The notes beneath the pieces are model-generated. The model made no database searches. It was not told the origin of the DNA and was given only the letters and a program-made list of their open reading frames with translations. Made by a program: the position numbers and the translations under genes. A DNA stretch of 64,000 bases from Branchiostoma floridae (taxonomy: Eukaryota > Chordata > Leptocardii > Amphioxiformes > Branchiostomatidae): NCBI RefSeq assembly GCF_000003815.2, contig NC_049993.1:13412432-13476431 (forward strand), given 5' to 3'. Below are positions 11,968 through 24,100 of the stretch, piece by piece. Position 1 is the stretch's first letter; every line of letters starts with the position of its first letter.

Positions 11968-12903
11968 TTCTTGTTTAGACATCACGTGTTCTGAACTACC
12001 TGTATTTTTTTTTGTATCTTAATGGCGGCAGATAGCTTTTAATGATAGGGAAAAGTGGTGTAGGCTGCACTTAGGACCTGACGTTTTTGGCGTTTTTTCA
12101 TGCAAAGAATTAATTTCTTAGTGATATCTAATGATATTTAATGGTTGTTCTTATTATCTCGGCAATTATTTGACTTTGTTTATCGTTAACTTTTCCACCC
12201 ATCTCCCGAAAGTAGATGAAACCATCCGTTAGGTCTACATATCAAGGTTGACAATACAGGAACTACTGATTGCACATTTTAGTTCCTGTATTGACACGAA
12301 GATCATGATTGAAAACATGATTTGAAATTTCGGCTAACATGCAATAGGGAAACGGGTACTCTTTTTTTTTCAAAATCTGTGACTCAAAAACGAAGTAACA
12401 AGTCTAAACAATCAACTCATTCCTCGTCTGCGGAGAATGACACAGTTGCCATGGCAACGCGACCCTGTGTTGTTGTCCAGCGTGTAAACAAGTCTAATTG
12501 TCTGACCCAGAAAAAAAAAGAGTCTGTTGGTAGAGACTAGAGAAATATCGTCTCGGAGAAACGACAAATTTAAAGACTTGTTGCATGTACACTGTTTGAA
12601 TGGCTACAGACTATTGGCGAATATTATACTACGCACAAAAAAAAGGCTAGCTAGACTCATCTTTGTCAAGGTCTGATATCTAGGCCTACCTCTCAGACGA
12701 CACGTAGACTTACGAAGAATATTCCGGATTTCATATGATGTACCCACATTTTTTTCATATCGGTAATTATATTCGGACTTTTGGCTCTGAATCCGGACAC
12801 AAAGTTCCGAGTGGCAGTAAATTTTCTTAACCATGTCGCCATTGATTTGAATTATGATTCTACTTAATTTCTCTGCGTTCAATGCATTAAAAAATACCAC
12901 CCA

Positions 12904-13135
12904 AACAGCTCATACACGATTGACCATATTATAAAACCTGCTATTGTTAAGCTACACACGATAACGATAAAAACAAGAATAGTATCTTATAAATAAAATT
13001 ATCTTATAAATATAAGAACAGCTCATACGCGGTTGAATTGACCATATTACAAAACCTTCCATTGTTAACCTACACACACAAGTGTTTGAAATGAAGCAGA
13101 AAAAAACGATAAAACAAGAATAGTAGCTTATATAG
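12904..13135. repeat. Tandem duplication, unit about 113 bp
   Basis: AACAGCTCATACxCGxTTGA, then ACCATATTAxAAAACCT and CATTGTTAA or ATTGTTAACC, then GATAAAAACAAGAATAGTA occur twice in the same order, starting at 12904 and 13017. The copies differ by substitutions and small indels. Confidence 0.7.
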
Positions 13136-13330
13136 AAGAGAACATACCTGTTCTAAATGCAGTTGCTCCAGTGGCTGATTGAAATGTGTGTTGAATATAT
13201 AGCGGTTTGGAGGTGTGACGTGTACAGATAGACCAGACGGATTAGCAAGGCGTGGGCGAGAAGTTATGACTATGGTAAACATGCACACGCTTCCATTAAT
13301 GCTACCTGCACGTTTTTCTGTGTCAATAAT

Positions 13331-13720
13331 GGCGGCATCTCACTGCACTTGGGGCACCGGTGTGGCACTGCGGGGTTCGAAAGATTACTCAACGAATTTC
13401 AGAGATAAAGAGCAAATTTTTGTGTATTTTGTTGTCTTCTTAGTCATACTTTTACGTATTACACGATATCCCAATTATACTTATGGTGGTATCTCACTGC
13501 ACTTGGGACACCGGTGCGGCACTGCGGGGTTCGGATGATTACTCAAGGAATTTCAGAAATAAAGAACAAATTTTGTGTATTTTGTTGTCTTCTAAGGCAT
13601 ACTTTTACATATCACGCGATATCTAAATCATCAGAAAATTCGTGAAAATAACACAACAGTGCCTCAGTGAACGAACACCGCAGTGCCACACCGGTACCCC
13701 AAGTGCAGTAAGATACCACC
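13331..13720. mobile_element. TIR element (236 bp) preceded by a tandem copy of its 5' part
   Basis: The complete unit 13485-13720 begins GGTGGTATCTCACTGCACTT and ends AAGTGCAGTAAGATACCACC. The terminal inverted repeats extend for about 42 bp and include CACCGGTG and GCACTGCGG. A copy of the first ~150 bp (starting GGCGGCATCTCACTGCACTT) lies directly upstream at 13331-13484. There is no coding capacity. Confidence 0.7.
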
Positions 13721-14202
13721 TTTAAAGGGACATTAGGTAAGATTTTGGCTCCAAATTTGAAAACGTTCCCAAGAACAAAATCTTGAGATGAATGACATGT
13801 AAAAGTAATATTTGCATCTTTAGTGAGATACCACCTTTAAAGGGACATTAGGTAAGATTTTGGCTCCAAATTTGAAAACGTTCCCAAGAACAAAATCTTG
13901 AGATGAATGACATGTAAAACTAATATTTGCATCTTTTGGTATTTCTGATGTTTATCAATTGTTCAAAATAAAACTGCACAAGGTTCGCTGAGTTTCTCAA
14001 ACCCTCTCAAAATAGACCCTCCTAATGTAAACAACAACATACTATACACTGGTAGGATTCCTGGGTTAGACTTTTGATTTAGGCACACCCAAGTCTAGCA
14101 ATGGAAACATTCTATATGGTTGATCTAACGTCCTAAGTAGAGAAATGGTAGGAAAATTTCTCTACTTTTCTATGTTGTCCTAGTATTGCATAATGGGCAT
14201 TT
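13711..14202. mobile_element. TTAAAGGG-type short element with a 114-bp tandem duplication at its 5' end
   Basis: TTTAAAGGGACATTAGGTAA and the following ~100 bp occur at 13721 and again at 13835 (offset 114 bp, essentially identical). The copy continues to GCATAATGGGCATTTAA near 14202. The ends are imperfect inverted repeats (TTAAAGGGACATTA versus TTAAATGCCCATTA). A diverged second member, itself interrupted, lies at 18252-18975. A further fragment begins at 21688 (TTAAAGGGACGTAGG). Confidence 0.65.
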
Positions 14203-14387
14203 AATGGTCGTCTTTGTTTGTCTATTTTAATGAATTAAGGTGCGATGAAGAATCATTTTCCATCTCAACAAAGCAACATGAGAGAGTTATTATACATGCA
14301 CTTTGAAATTTGTTCGTGGTTTTTACTCCCTTATGGCCTTGCGATTTTTTAAGCTTTGTACGTGAGTATACGTTCTTTACGTGTGAA

Positions 14388-14610
14388 ACGTGCCAGTATC
14401 ATACTTATGGTGCCAGAATTTGTGTGAATCGTTCTAATATCGTAATTATGGTGTGCCCGCAAAAAATATTGTGTAAATCGTGCCAGTATCGTGCATGAAT
14501 TGTGCCAATATCGTACGTATGGTGCCAGAATTGTGTGAATCGTACCAGCCTGTATAATACTTATGGTGCTAGAATTGTGTGTGAATAGTGCTCTTATTGC
14601 GACTATGGAT
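14388..14610. repeat. Degenerate tandem repeat, unit about 45-50 bp
   Basis: GTGCCAGTATCGTACTTATG and GTGCCAGAATTGTGTGAAT alternate five or so times with substitutions and deletions. Confidence 0.7.
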
Positions 14611-17600
14611 CTGGGTTAAGGATCGTGCTTGCCGGACTACAAGAGATGTTTTGCCGCTAGGGACTTTGGTGCAGCCGACCGATATCGATCCGATCTTTTA
14701 GGGCCGGTTCACAAGAGCTGTTCAAATCGTGATGCTTCGACTGAGAAGTCATACTGTAAAATTAGAAATAATCGCGGGGGTTTAATTTTGCCGTAGGGAG
14801 GAAATGGGGGGTGTCCGTGGTTAAAAGAAACGACAAGAAGAACAAAAATTGGCAATAGTTTTAAGTTCGTGACGAAGATGTTACGACGAGCATAACACCT
14901 GAGCGAACATTTGCCATTTTACGCCATGCTATTGCATGCTATTTTATACCATGCACAAAGGAAATTACTTCGTTGTGACAGAGATTTATGCTTTAAACGT
15001 TTGAATAGGTCAATTGATAGATACACAAGGGAAGATAATATATTCACTAACACAATATCGGGACATGACATGGTTGTCTTTCTTTCAGAAATAAGCCAAA
15101 ACTACTACCGTTGGATGATTCCTTATGAAAGAATAGTATGATTTTGGTTTCGATTGCTGACGTCACGTCTCGATATGACGTCACATGTTGTGGCGGGTGA
15201 TGAGTAAACTGAATGGGCTTTTAATCAAGCGGTCGAGCATGCGCAAAACGTTTGTTTGTATTCGTCTGTTTGCCGTTGCATTTTGTCCAGTCACGAATAT
15301 GTAAATGAGTATATACAACGTCATTCGCATGTTCGTGAGTAGGCAAATTAAGCAGAGAGTGATGCTGACGACCGATGTCCAGGAGGAAAATCGATTTGGA
15401 TTGAAGCGCCGCCACTGAAGCCATCTGCATCAAATCAAGACCCGGGCCGGTAAAAATGTCGAGCTATCCAATAACAGTCCCCATCTTCAAACGATCTAAA
15501 GCGTAGTTATGTCATATTGTAAAGTTGCTGCTGGCCTGGTAACCATTCACCGGACCCGGCATAGGGTTGGTTTGCCTCTTTCTGCTTTCAAAAGGAAAAA
15601 AAAATGTTATTGGAACTTTGTTCACGTTTTCGAAAATTTCCCCTTTTTAGTAAGTTTTACAACAAAAACCCTGCATGTCAGTTTTTCCGTGAACTAAAAA
15701 GCAAACAAAAAACCGCGAATACTCCATTTTACCCATTACCGTGATGTTAAATCCCCGCGAACATGTCCTATTTTAGAATACGGGACGGGGGGTGGGGGTG
15801 TCTGTCCTAAATTCACCACTGTGTCGTCAATTCGCCACATTGTGTTTCCTTCATTTTTTATGTGGAAAGGGTGTTGAGGTTACTTACCACATATCTTGCC
15901 TCTTGAAAAATATGCATGATTTATAAAAAAAAATGGCAAATTTAGGGCCTCCTCAGTTACAGCAATTTCCCAGCCCGTACAAATTGTACGGAGTCCGTTG
16001 ATTGACCCAGGCGGGCGGATATCAATCCTAATACCGAAGGGATCCCTAGAAGATTACGGTGGGCTGTACCAGACTAGGTAAACCCTCTTTCTCTCGCGCT
16101 TTCTATCAACTTCCTGGTATTCTAGACACGTACGTGGGAGTGAGTTCCGAGTTGTGAATGAAGATGGGCGTCAACCAACCCCGCGCGGCGCATTGTCAAA
16201 ACGACTACGCGGCCTTCAAATGGGGGAAATATCGTATCGTCTGCATTTTCTGAACTTGTAGGCCGCTATAGCTTTAGGGTTTGACGCCTTTGTATATCTT
16301 TTAGGTCGAGATATATCAAGCCCTTTTAGAGTAAACTGCAATCCTTAAATACAAATAGGAAAGAATAAAATCTCAGAGACTGGTGTGTTTACACGTTTGT
16401 GGCGTTCAAGGTCTCAAAAATTATTTCAAACTCCTCTTACGATTGTTGTCTATTCATAACATAAGTCTCGATACAAATGTGTGCAGAATTTCTTGTAATT
16501 TAAGAGAATTTACACAAGAATACGATGTCAGTAATCAAGTGCTGCGACAGACCTTAGGTCAAGGTTATTGATCCAAACCTAACAAAAGGATGGCCCCAAA
16601 ACCAATTTTCCCTGAACCGAAGGGCCCCTTCCAGTAGACGCGCGCTGTACAGATGCCACTATCGGGGAAAATGCACTATCTCCAATACGCTATTTTAATG
16701 GAGCTACAAATAGTAGACAGTTATATGCTTTGGAATGCTAGTATCTTCCTAGTATCCTAACATCGATATCTACCAGAGTTGTTAAAAAGGCGGGAAAATA
16801 CAGTCGAGTTCAACGGCGGTTTCGGGTCCCCTCCTACCTTGTTCATTTCGCAGCCCTTGTTAAATAATTTATCCATTTACAATAAATTATGGATGCTGTC
16901 TATATGTGATGCTAGGCCGGCTATCTGTAGAACGTATGTGAGAGATATGTATGTATATCGCTGGGGGTTAGCCCAAAGCTGGGTACGGTTTTTGTAGGAT
17001 ATCATAGACGGTGTAGGTACATGCGTGCGGTGTGAATGTAAGTACACCCAACATATGTGATAGCGATTAACTCTGGTTAAAACGGGTACTGGTTTCTTAC
17101 CTTTGTGACAGCATTGTGGTCATCTTTTGCAGCTATCCGCTGGTAGGAACGCCGTGAGTAAGACTTGTTGAGGGGGTATGGGATGATTCAGGGGGGTGTC
17201 GTCCTGGTGAAATCGTAGCAGGGGTGACGTTGTTGTGGTGAGTGTCTGCGGCTAACGGTTGGTTACCCCAGGGAGACAAGGAGTACCGCCTGGCATCCAG
17301 GCCCGCCGTACTGATGACGTCACTTCCTCTCGGTAAAACATCAACGTACGCCCTCCGTTTTAGAGGGGGAAAGGGGGACAGTCCCCTAATATCATACTAC
17401 AATCGTTTGCCAAGAAACTACCATTTGAACATATTTTCTCATTTTGTTAGTCGCAAGATTTATTCTAACCATTTTTATACAACGTTTTTCCCCAGAAGTT
17501 GAACGATGGAAACAAAACCATTGTTTCACCATCTATGCGACACCGCCAATACGCATATATAATGAAACGCCCCCTTTTTGTGATGTATTGCACTTTGGTA

Positions 17601-18251
17601 GACAATGATCGTATCACAAGGCTAGTGGTTAAAGATGATGTAATGTTATGATTTCGCATGAAATATTGTACTAGTATATAACATGGCGCCCTCTTTCTGA
17701 CAAGTCCTATTGTTTGTTGTGAATGTTATATATCAATCATAACTATATTCTAAGCTTCGTACTACCACACAAAGACAATTTTATTCACGTTTTTAATATA
17801 GACTGATAGAGCGTAATATTCTATAAGCCTCTTCGTGTGTCAAATTTGATTAGGTATATACACAAACAGGGACTGTACTATCTTCATTCATAAAAATACG
17901 GCACTTCCGTAATAAAACGTGGGGTATAAAATTGTAGTCCCTCTCCCAAACGTAGTGACTTTATACTATATAATTGGAATCACGTATCGTAATCAGGGAA
18001 TGAATTTCTTCTATTGTACATGTATGTGTGCGGGTGTGTCCATGTATCCAGTGAATCGAGTAATCAACTGATACTAATTGGGCTATTCAATTATGATGTC
18101 GCTGATGCGTGTTTGTATAATCTATCCGGCTACTTGACTGTTGTATACGAACAACTCAATATAGCCTAAACCAACGAAAATCAAAATCATAACGCGAGGT
18201 TATCCGACGGGTAGGAGGTTAGATATGTATTTCAGCGAATGGAAGGTTTTA
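14611..18251. other. Long intergenic stretch, no gene seen
   Basis: No exon could be supported on either strand. Scraps of the GCGGGGGTTT/CCGCGAA repeat lie near 14755-14830 and 15670-15770. A pair of TGACGTCA-like sites (GCTGACGTCACG, ATGACGTCACA) at 15158-15186 would fit a CRE/ATF motif, with no gene nearby to attach it to. Confidence 0.5.
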
Positions 18252-18975
18252 AAGGGACTTTTTGTATGATTTTGGTCGCGAAATTGAAAATGTTCTCGAG
18301 AACAGAATTTTCATGTGAATTGCATATACGGGCACTTTTCAGCATATTCGCATCATTATTTGGTATTTCTGATGTCAGGCAGTTGTGCCAAAATCACAAG
18401 GTCCCGCTTAGTATCTGAAACCATCTCAAAATACCGTCTTGGTGTAAACCAGGGTTGTAGCCAGCACCTGTCCTTCAGTCCTTTGAAAGAATTTTGCAGC
18501 TGGGGACTGAAAAAAGTTTTCTCCATTCCGTCCCCTGGGACAGACAAAAATTGATATGTAAAGATATAAAAAAAACTGAAACCCATGTGTTCTTCTTCTC
18601 CAAAACAGATGCAATTGAACAGCTTAGTCTATAAGCAAAATTTGCACCTCAAAATGCAGGAAATAGTGTTTCAGAGGGTCTTGATTTAAGAATTTTCTGG
18701 GACTAAGTCACGCCATGCTTTCGGTGCTCGATAGGATTCCCATTCAAAATCAAGGGGACTGAAAATGATTTCAGGCTGGCTACAACCCTGGTGTAAACAA
18801 CCAGTTACTGCACACTGTTTGGGGGTAGACTAATCATCATCGCCTAGGCTTACACTCCAGACTGGCAAGATAAGCAATTCTACAGGGTTGGTCTAGCTGA
18901 CTATGTAAAGAAATGGTAGGAAAATCTACTTTAATATGTTGCCCAAATGTTACATAATGTGCCTTTAAGGGTGGG
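18252..18975. repeat. Second copy of the TTAAAGGG-type element, interrupted by a hAT MITE
   Basis: This stretch is collinear with 13835-14202. It has TTTTAAAGGGACT, GATTTTGG, TTGAAAATGTTC, TTTGGTATTTCTGATGT, CTCAAAATA, TGTAAAC, then AAGAAATGGTAGGAAAAT and ACATAATGTGCCTTTAA. It is continuous except for 18450-18798, which is the insertion plus one target duplicate. Removing that insertion restores the alignment to the other copy. Confidence 0.75.
18450..18790. mobile_element. hAT-type MITE, 341 bp, perfect 8-bp TSD
   Basis: The element has 16-bp perfect terminal inverted repeats (CAGGGTTGTAGCCAGC at the left end, GCTGGCTACAACCCTG at the right). It is flanked by the exact 8-bp direct repeat GTGTAAAC at 18442-18449 and 18791-18798. 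The TSD fits the hAT preference nTnnnnAn, and the CAGGG end is typical of hAT. No transposase is encoded. The empty site can be read from the related repeat copy at about 14020, which has TGTAAACAAC without the insert. A fragmentary inverted relative lies at 29395-29530. Confidence 0.88.
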
Positions 18976-20212
18976 TGCTTAATATCTTAATTGAGGTTTT
19001 AATGAGTTGTACATCTGCTACTGTATATACAAATGTGCATTGACCTGCTTTTGAGGTGGTTTTATTAAGTTTGCACATATGAAAACACCGGACTCCAACC
19101 TCGCGGTAATAATTTACCCAGTATGAATAGAGTTGATATTTCCCATTAATAACTCCATATGACGCAGCCGTTTTTGTTATAACACCGTTACGCTGTAATG
19201 ATAATCTATTCACTCCATTGACAAACACGTTCCAGACGCCGTAGGTACGGATGTTGATGTGTTCACGTAGACAACGCAGGCACGTAGGTAAAGTCGAGGC
19301 GAATACAAATCTTATTCGGGCAGTATTAAGCTTGCCTAACTTTGTAAAGACGACGCTTGACTTGAGTAAGGCCGCGTTGACTTGATAATATGGATGACAT
19401 CCGCACGCGCATCAATTTTCGTCTGTTAAAAAAGATGTCCGTGAGCAAGTGTAAATCGTCCAAAGAAGCGCAAAATGAGCAAATATATGCCGTTAATGAT
19501 TGAAAGAACAAAAATAAAGAATTTTTTCTAAACCATATGTCTGATATGACCTGTGTCTTCAGTCTATTGTTCTACCTTCTTGGCCACTAAGATTTTATAA
19601 TGAGTGCAGTTCTTAACCCAGCTTTTTAAATTCACACGTTAGCACCAGTTTTGTGGTGCCCAGATCATGCAGAGGATGTCATCCATATAATCAAATCAGT
19701 ATGGCCGACGCAATAGCACCACTTCCAAAATTTAACAAGGGGTGTACCAGTAACATCTGCGTTGGGTGGCTGATGGAAAGAGCGGTGTATACGCATTTCT
19801 ATACAATTAATTTTTTCTGTCACGTTTTCTGTACATACATACATGTACAATAGATTATACTCCTTCACTTGAAGTTTTCAAGTTCATCCCCCCCACATAT
19901 AATTTGTGATCAATCCCTAACACTTTCTAAAATGTATTAGAGGATCATAACTGTCCGAAAATGATATTCATTGATTGAATCGGCATACTACAAACTTCTT
20001 TGTAACTTTGCAAGGGCGTATATCTGTAACTTCAAGGCAAAGCTTTGCTTTGTTTGTTTTATTCTTTAGTCAAGGCTCTATGATCGATTCCCTCACTTAA
20101 GTCTACAGAAACACTGTTGATCTACGCCAAAATGATGTATCATTTGAATACACAGAATTCGCATCCATTGATTCGCAACAAAAGCATAAAAACAATTCGA
20201 ACACAAACTTCA
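18976..20212. other. Intergenic stretch, no gene seen
   Basis: No gene is supported. The phrase GAGGATGTCATCCATATAAT at 19673 recurs in diverged form near 62163 (GAGGATGCCATCCATGTAAT), so 19.56-19.88 kb and 61.85-62.24 kb probably share an old dispersed repeat. Confidence 0.5.
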
Positions 20213-20225
20213 CGTAACGGATCAT

Positions 20226-20615
20226 TTTATTTCTGCTAAAGCCTGAGAAACACAAAAGTGACAGTTACAATTGGCACGTACACAACATCACGTGATCACA
20301 ATTCAAATTCACTTGAACAGCTACAATGATCAGAAACGTTAAACTACATTCACTAGAACGGCATGTGCCAACTATTGCAACGGGCGATATTTTCATAAAT
20401 TATTCGTAAAACATTCTGAAAACAGTTTCTTAAATAACGAATTATATATACATAATGTTCAGATTCGATGCAGTTCCGCCTTAAAAAGCAGATATATAAA
20501 TATGACAGTACCAAAATATATATACAAATCTATAAATAGATATGGCAGCGTTTGACTACTGGTAGATGACGTCACTATTCTTGACGACGGGGGCCTTCAA
20601 CCTCAGTAGTTCAAC
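20226..20615 (-). other. Probable 3' UTR exon of the minus-strand lipase gene
   Basis: On the minus strand a pyrimidine-rich acceptor (TTTTGTCTTCTAG) ends at 20616, and the preceding coding exon ends in a donor right after the stop codon (GTAAGAATTG). An AATAAA polyadenylation signal on the minus strand lies at 20226-20231. No coding frame continues here. The exon boundaries are inferred from these signals only. Confidence 0.4.
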
Positions 20616-21165
20616 CTAGAAGACAAAACAATTAAGTTATCAAAAGATGGAACGTGCGCAAAAGTAGCATGAAATCAAGCGTAGTTAAAGATTATTACTA
20701 CCGATATTGTCAATTGTTATCATAGATTACCATATTCTCTATCGATCCCCTTGTTGTAGAGCTTGCTAAGTCTGTGTGGCCCAAGGGCTATAGAAATTGG
20801 AGATGTGCGCCGTCCTATACACGTGGCGTTCGTAGGAAGGGCTTTAATTTTCTAACAATAAAATGTTCTTCCTTGTTTTAAATCCAGGTTAAACTCTCCC
20901 AAAATCTGGTCGGAGTGGTATATGAAAAGTAGTTTGTCGCTAACTTTTCGAAAGAAAAATTGGGACGGGCGGCGATATCGACTTCCAACAACCTTTGAAC
21001 CGTTGCTGACGTCACACGCAATGGAGTAATTACACGTGGCCAGGCGATTAGAGAGAGCTGACGAAGACTGAGATCTAGAGATACAGTCTACAATTTCGGC
21101 GAGTAAAGTCTTTTTATTTGGAGAACAGTTTACCCTTTTCCATACTAATATTCAATTCTTACCTT

Positions 21166-24100
21166 TTATGCCGCACGACGTATACAGCTTCTAAACGTCT
21201 TGGTATCCTTGGCAAGAATCCCACGATGGGGGCGTGACAGACAATAGTGCGATCTGAAAATTAAAAAAAAAAGAAGAAACTAAACAAACAGTCCACAAAA
21301 TGCAGTGATATCTTACTCATTAAAACAACTACTATTTACATTTCTATACATTGCTTTCAATCACCGTACTCTAAATCAAGGCCGTTACAACTCTGTGATC
21401 TGATTGGCGGTCAATGCACGATATTTAACGGTACAATGTACATATCTGATGAACCAATGGCGATTGGCCCCCATTTGACCTTGAGAATCAAAAGATAACG
21501 GTAAATAACGGACATCTAAGATTATACCCCGTGTGTGCATCACGCGTCTGCCATGAGAAGATAACGTTCCTTAACTAGAGCACCGCTGTTTTACTTTAAT
21601 GCATTGATTCGATGATTAGATTCCGCGCCACCTAATGGCCACCGTGATAGTATCAGAAAATCCAATAACAAACTACAATAAAGATGTTAAAGGGACGTAG
21701 GCGTTTTCATTGAACAACTCCCCTAGGCGTATGTTGCTGACATTAGCGAAGATAAAACCTAAAGTTTCATATCCACCTTCCCAACTTGGATTGAGATATA
21801 TAAAAGATTCAAGTGTTTTCAGTAAACAATATGGAGATGCAATAAAACGGGTGACAAAATAGCCTCAAATAGCAGGTAATGGATTATCGAAAGAACTGTC
21901 CCATTCTGATACCATCAACACTCCTCCCTCCCAAGAAAGAGACGACGTCCTCGTCGATCGTTACGAATGATTATTTCACTTTTTTTACTCCATGGCCAGC
22001 ACCCAAAGTTCGTAATAAGATAGAAGAAACAACAAACAATTCTAATATTATTGTTCCAAGATACGGTACGAAGCTTGAGGTGTAGCAAAGAAAAGATAAA
22101 GTTCCTTACCTAGTTTGTATATCGGCCTCTCCTGGCTTCAACTTGATAGACTTGACGTGCAACGTTTTCACCCCCGTATCCTCCTCCTCATCGCCGAACC
22201 AGGAGCTGAACCACCATGACGACGATGACGTCACTTCCTCCCAGCGGAAGGATACAGACTCTACCTTGCTGAGGTGAGTCGGCGTTGAGAAGAGGAACTT
22301 CTGCGAGTGACCAGGAACTATTCGTACCTGGTTTCCCCTGTTAAAAAGACAAAAAATCACATTTAACAACGCAGATAATAAACAAATGAACTAATCATTA
22401 CAAGTGTAGTAGTAAAACCGTGTCAATACAGTCTAAACGAAATCCCGATGAAGAAAAATCGTTATATAAAATAGAGAGCTACACATTAGTGAGTGACCAG
22501 CAACTTCTTGTTGTTGTCGTTTTTGGAGAAAAAATACTGATAGAAGTACTCACTCTTTCAACGCAACTTCTTCAGTTTCACCCTCGGGCCCTCGTAGTTG
22601 TAGATACAACTTTGCGTCCACTTCTTTCGCTCGGCTGACATTCCTAAAGTGCATCTTTACTTGGTAGTGGTTCACTGCCAATAAAAAAGAAAACCATATT
22701 TACTACCAAGTTCAATTGTCAATGCCAAAAAACATTCGAGGGTTCGAAACCTCTAAACACAGCAGATTTAATGAAATAGCCACGAAGTTTACCTTTGAAT
22801 GGATCCTCCGCCGTCGTTTGCAGGTAGAACTTGACTCGCTCCTGACGTGGGACTCTCTCCGCGTCCCAGCCCATCTTTCTGCACCTGTTTCCTCTGCAGC
22901 TCATGCACGTCCCCTGGCGGAATCTGTCATAATTGTCGCACCGATAGCCTTGCATGGGCCCGTTGGTTGCGTTGATAGAGGCGATGTAGAGGTCGGCCGC
23001 TCGAAAGTGGTCGCAGGAAAAACTCACACTTAGTTCTGAAAGGATATTATTGATATTGCTTTTATACAAATACAGAACTATTTCATATTTTTTATGTCAA
23101 TGGCATGCAGTGGAGACCGTTTTGAATGAAAGAAAGGAAAATAGTCTGTGATAAATACTCATTGATTGATGCATACTTCCACCCCATATATGCCCGTTTT
23201 TACGGAACTATTGATGTTTCTGGAATGCGACTGTGTTTCTATGACGGTATCAAAATAAAAACAACACATGCCTGGATGGCGATGATATATCCCTGAACAA
23301 TTGCTGGAATTTTGCACACTGTACACAATAAAATACTATAAAGTTTTCTCCCTAAGGGCGTGGCCAAAAAAAGTTCCCAACTTACGATAAATGAATGACC
23401 CTTCAGAGGAAGACGCCATGTCGCATCCAGGCTGGTCGTTACCGCCGTTTGGGTAGAAATCCACGTGTCCGATGGCGTCCTTCATACCAAGTCCTACACC
23501 AAGAAGTGTGTTTCCATCAGTATGGATGGCGTCCACAAATTTGGCATCACTAGGGTCTAGATGCACTCTAGGATCGGTGTCTTTGAACCCTGGGTTGGCC
23601 GGGTCCACGGCTGAAAAATTAGGGAGTTGTTACAAATTGTAAAGTGGTGTAAAATGTAAATCTAAAGTTTTACAAAGTGTCGCTAGGTGGCACTGTAATG
23701 CAGTGAGAGAGTCAAAACGACAATACATTTATAACACTGGTCCTTACCTGATATTCTAGCGATGCGTCCTCCAAGTCTATCACCAGCGTAACCAGCAACC
23801 TGGGCTCCCAGGCTAAAACCGATGATGTGAAAACTATCCAAAGGATTCCCCGTTTTGTCCTGAGAAGAAGAAAAAAAATATTGATATCGTTAATATTAAC
23901 AACATATCTATCGGAAAAGAAACAAACGCCACAATAAGTCTAAATGTACTGCAAATGTACTTGAAACATGACAGGTTATGATTGCAATACCAAAGTCAAT
24001 CGATAGAGGGGGTGCATGAGTGATCTCTTACCATTAACCATTTTATAAGGTTGGCCACCTCGGCGCCAACTAGTCTGGTGTTCCCCACAGCTTGTGAGTA

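Noticed and set aside
13331-14610. CRISPR-like array
   Set aside because: Repeats are tandem without unique spacers of constant length, are diverged, and the genome is eukaryotic.
22719-23069. Plus-strand frame opposite lipase exon 6
   Set aside because: Shadow of the coding strand. The minus frame carries the catalytic His motif CDHFRA.
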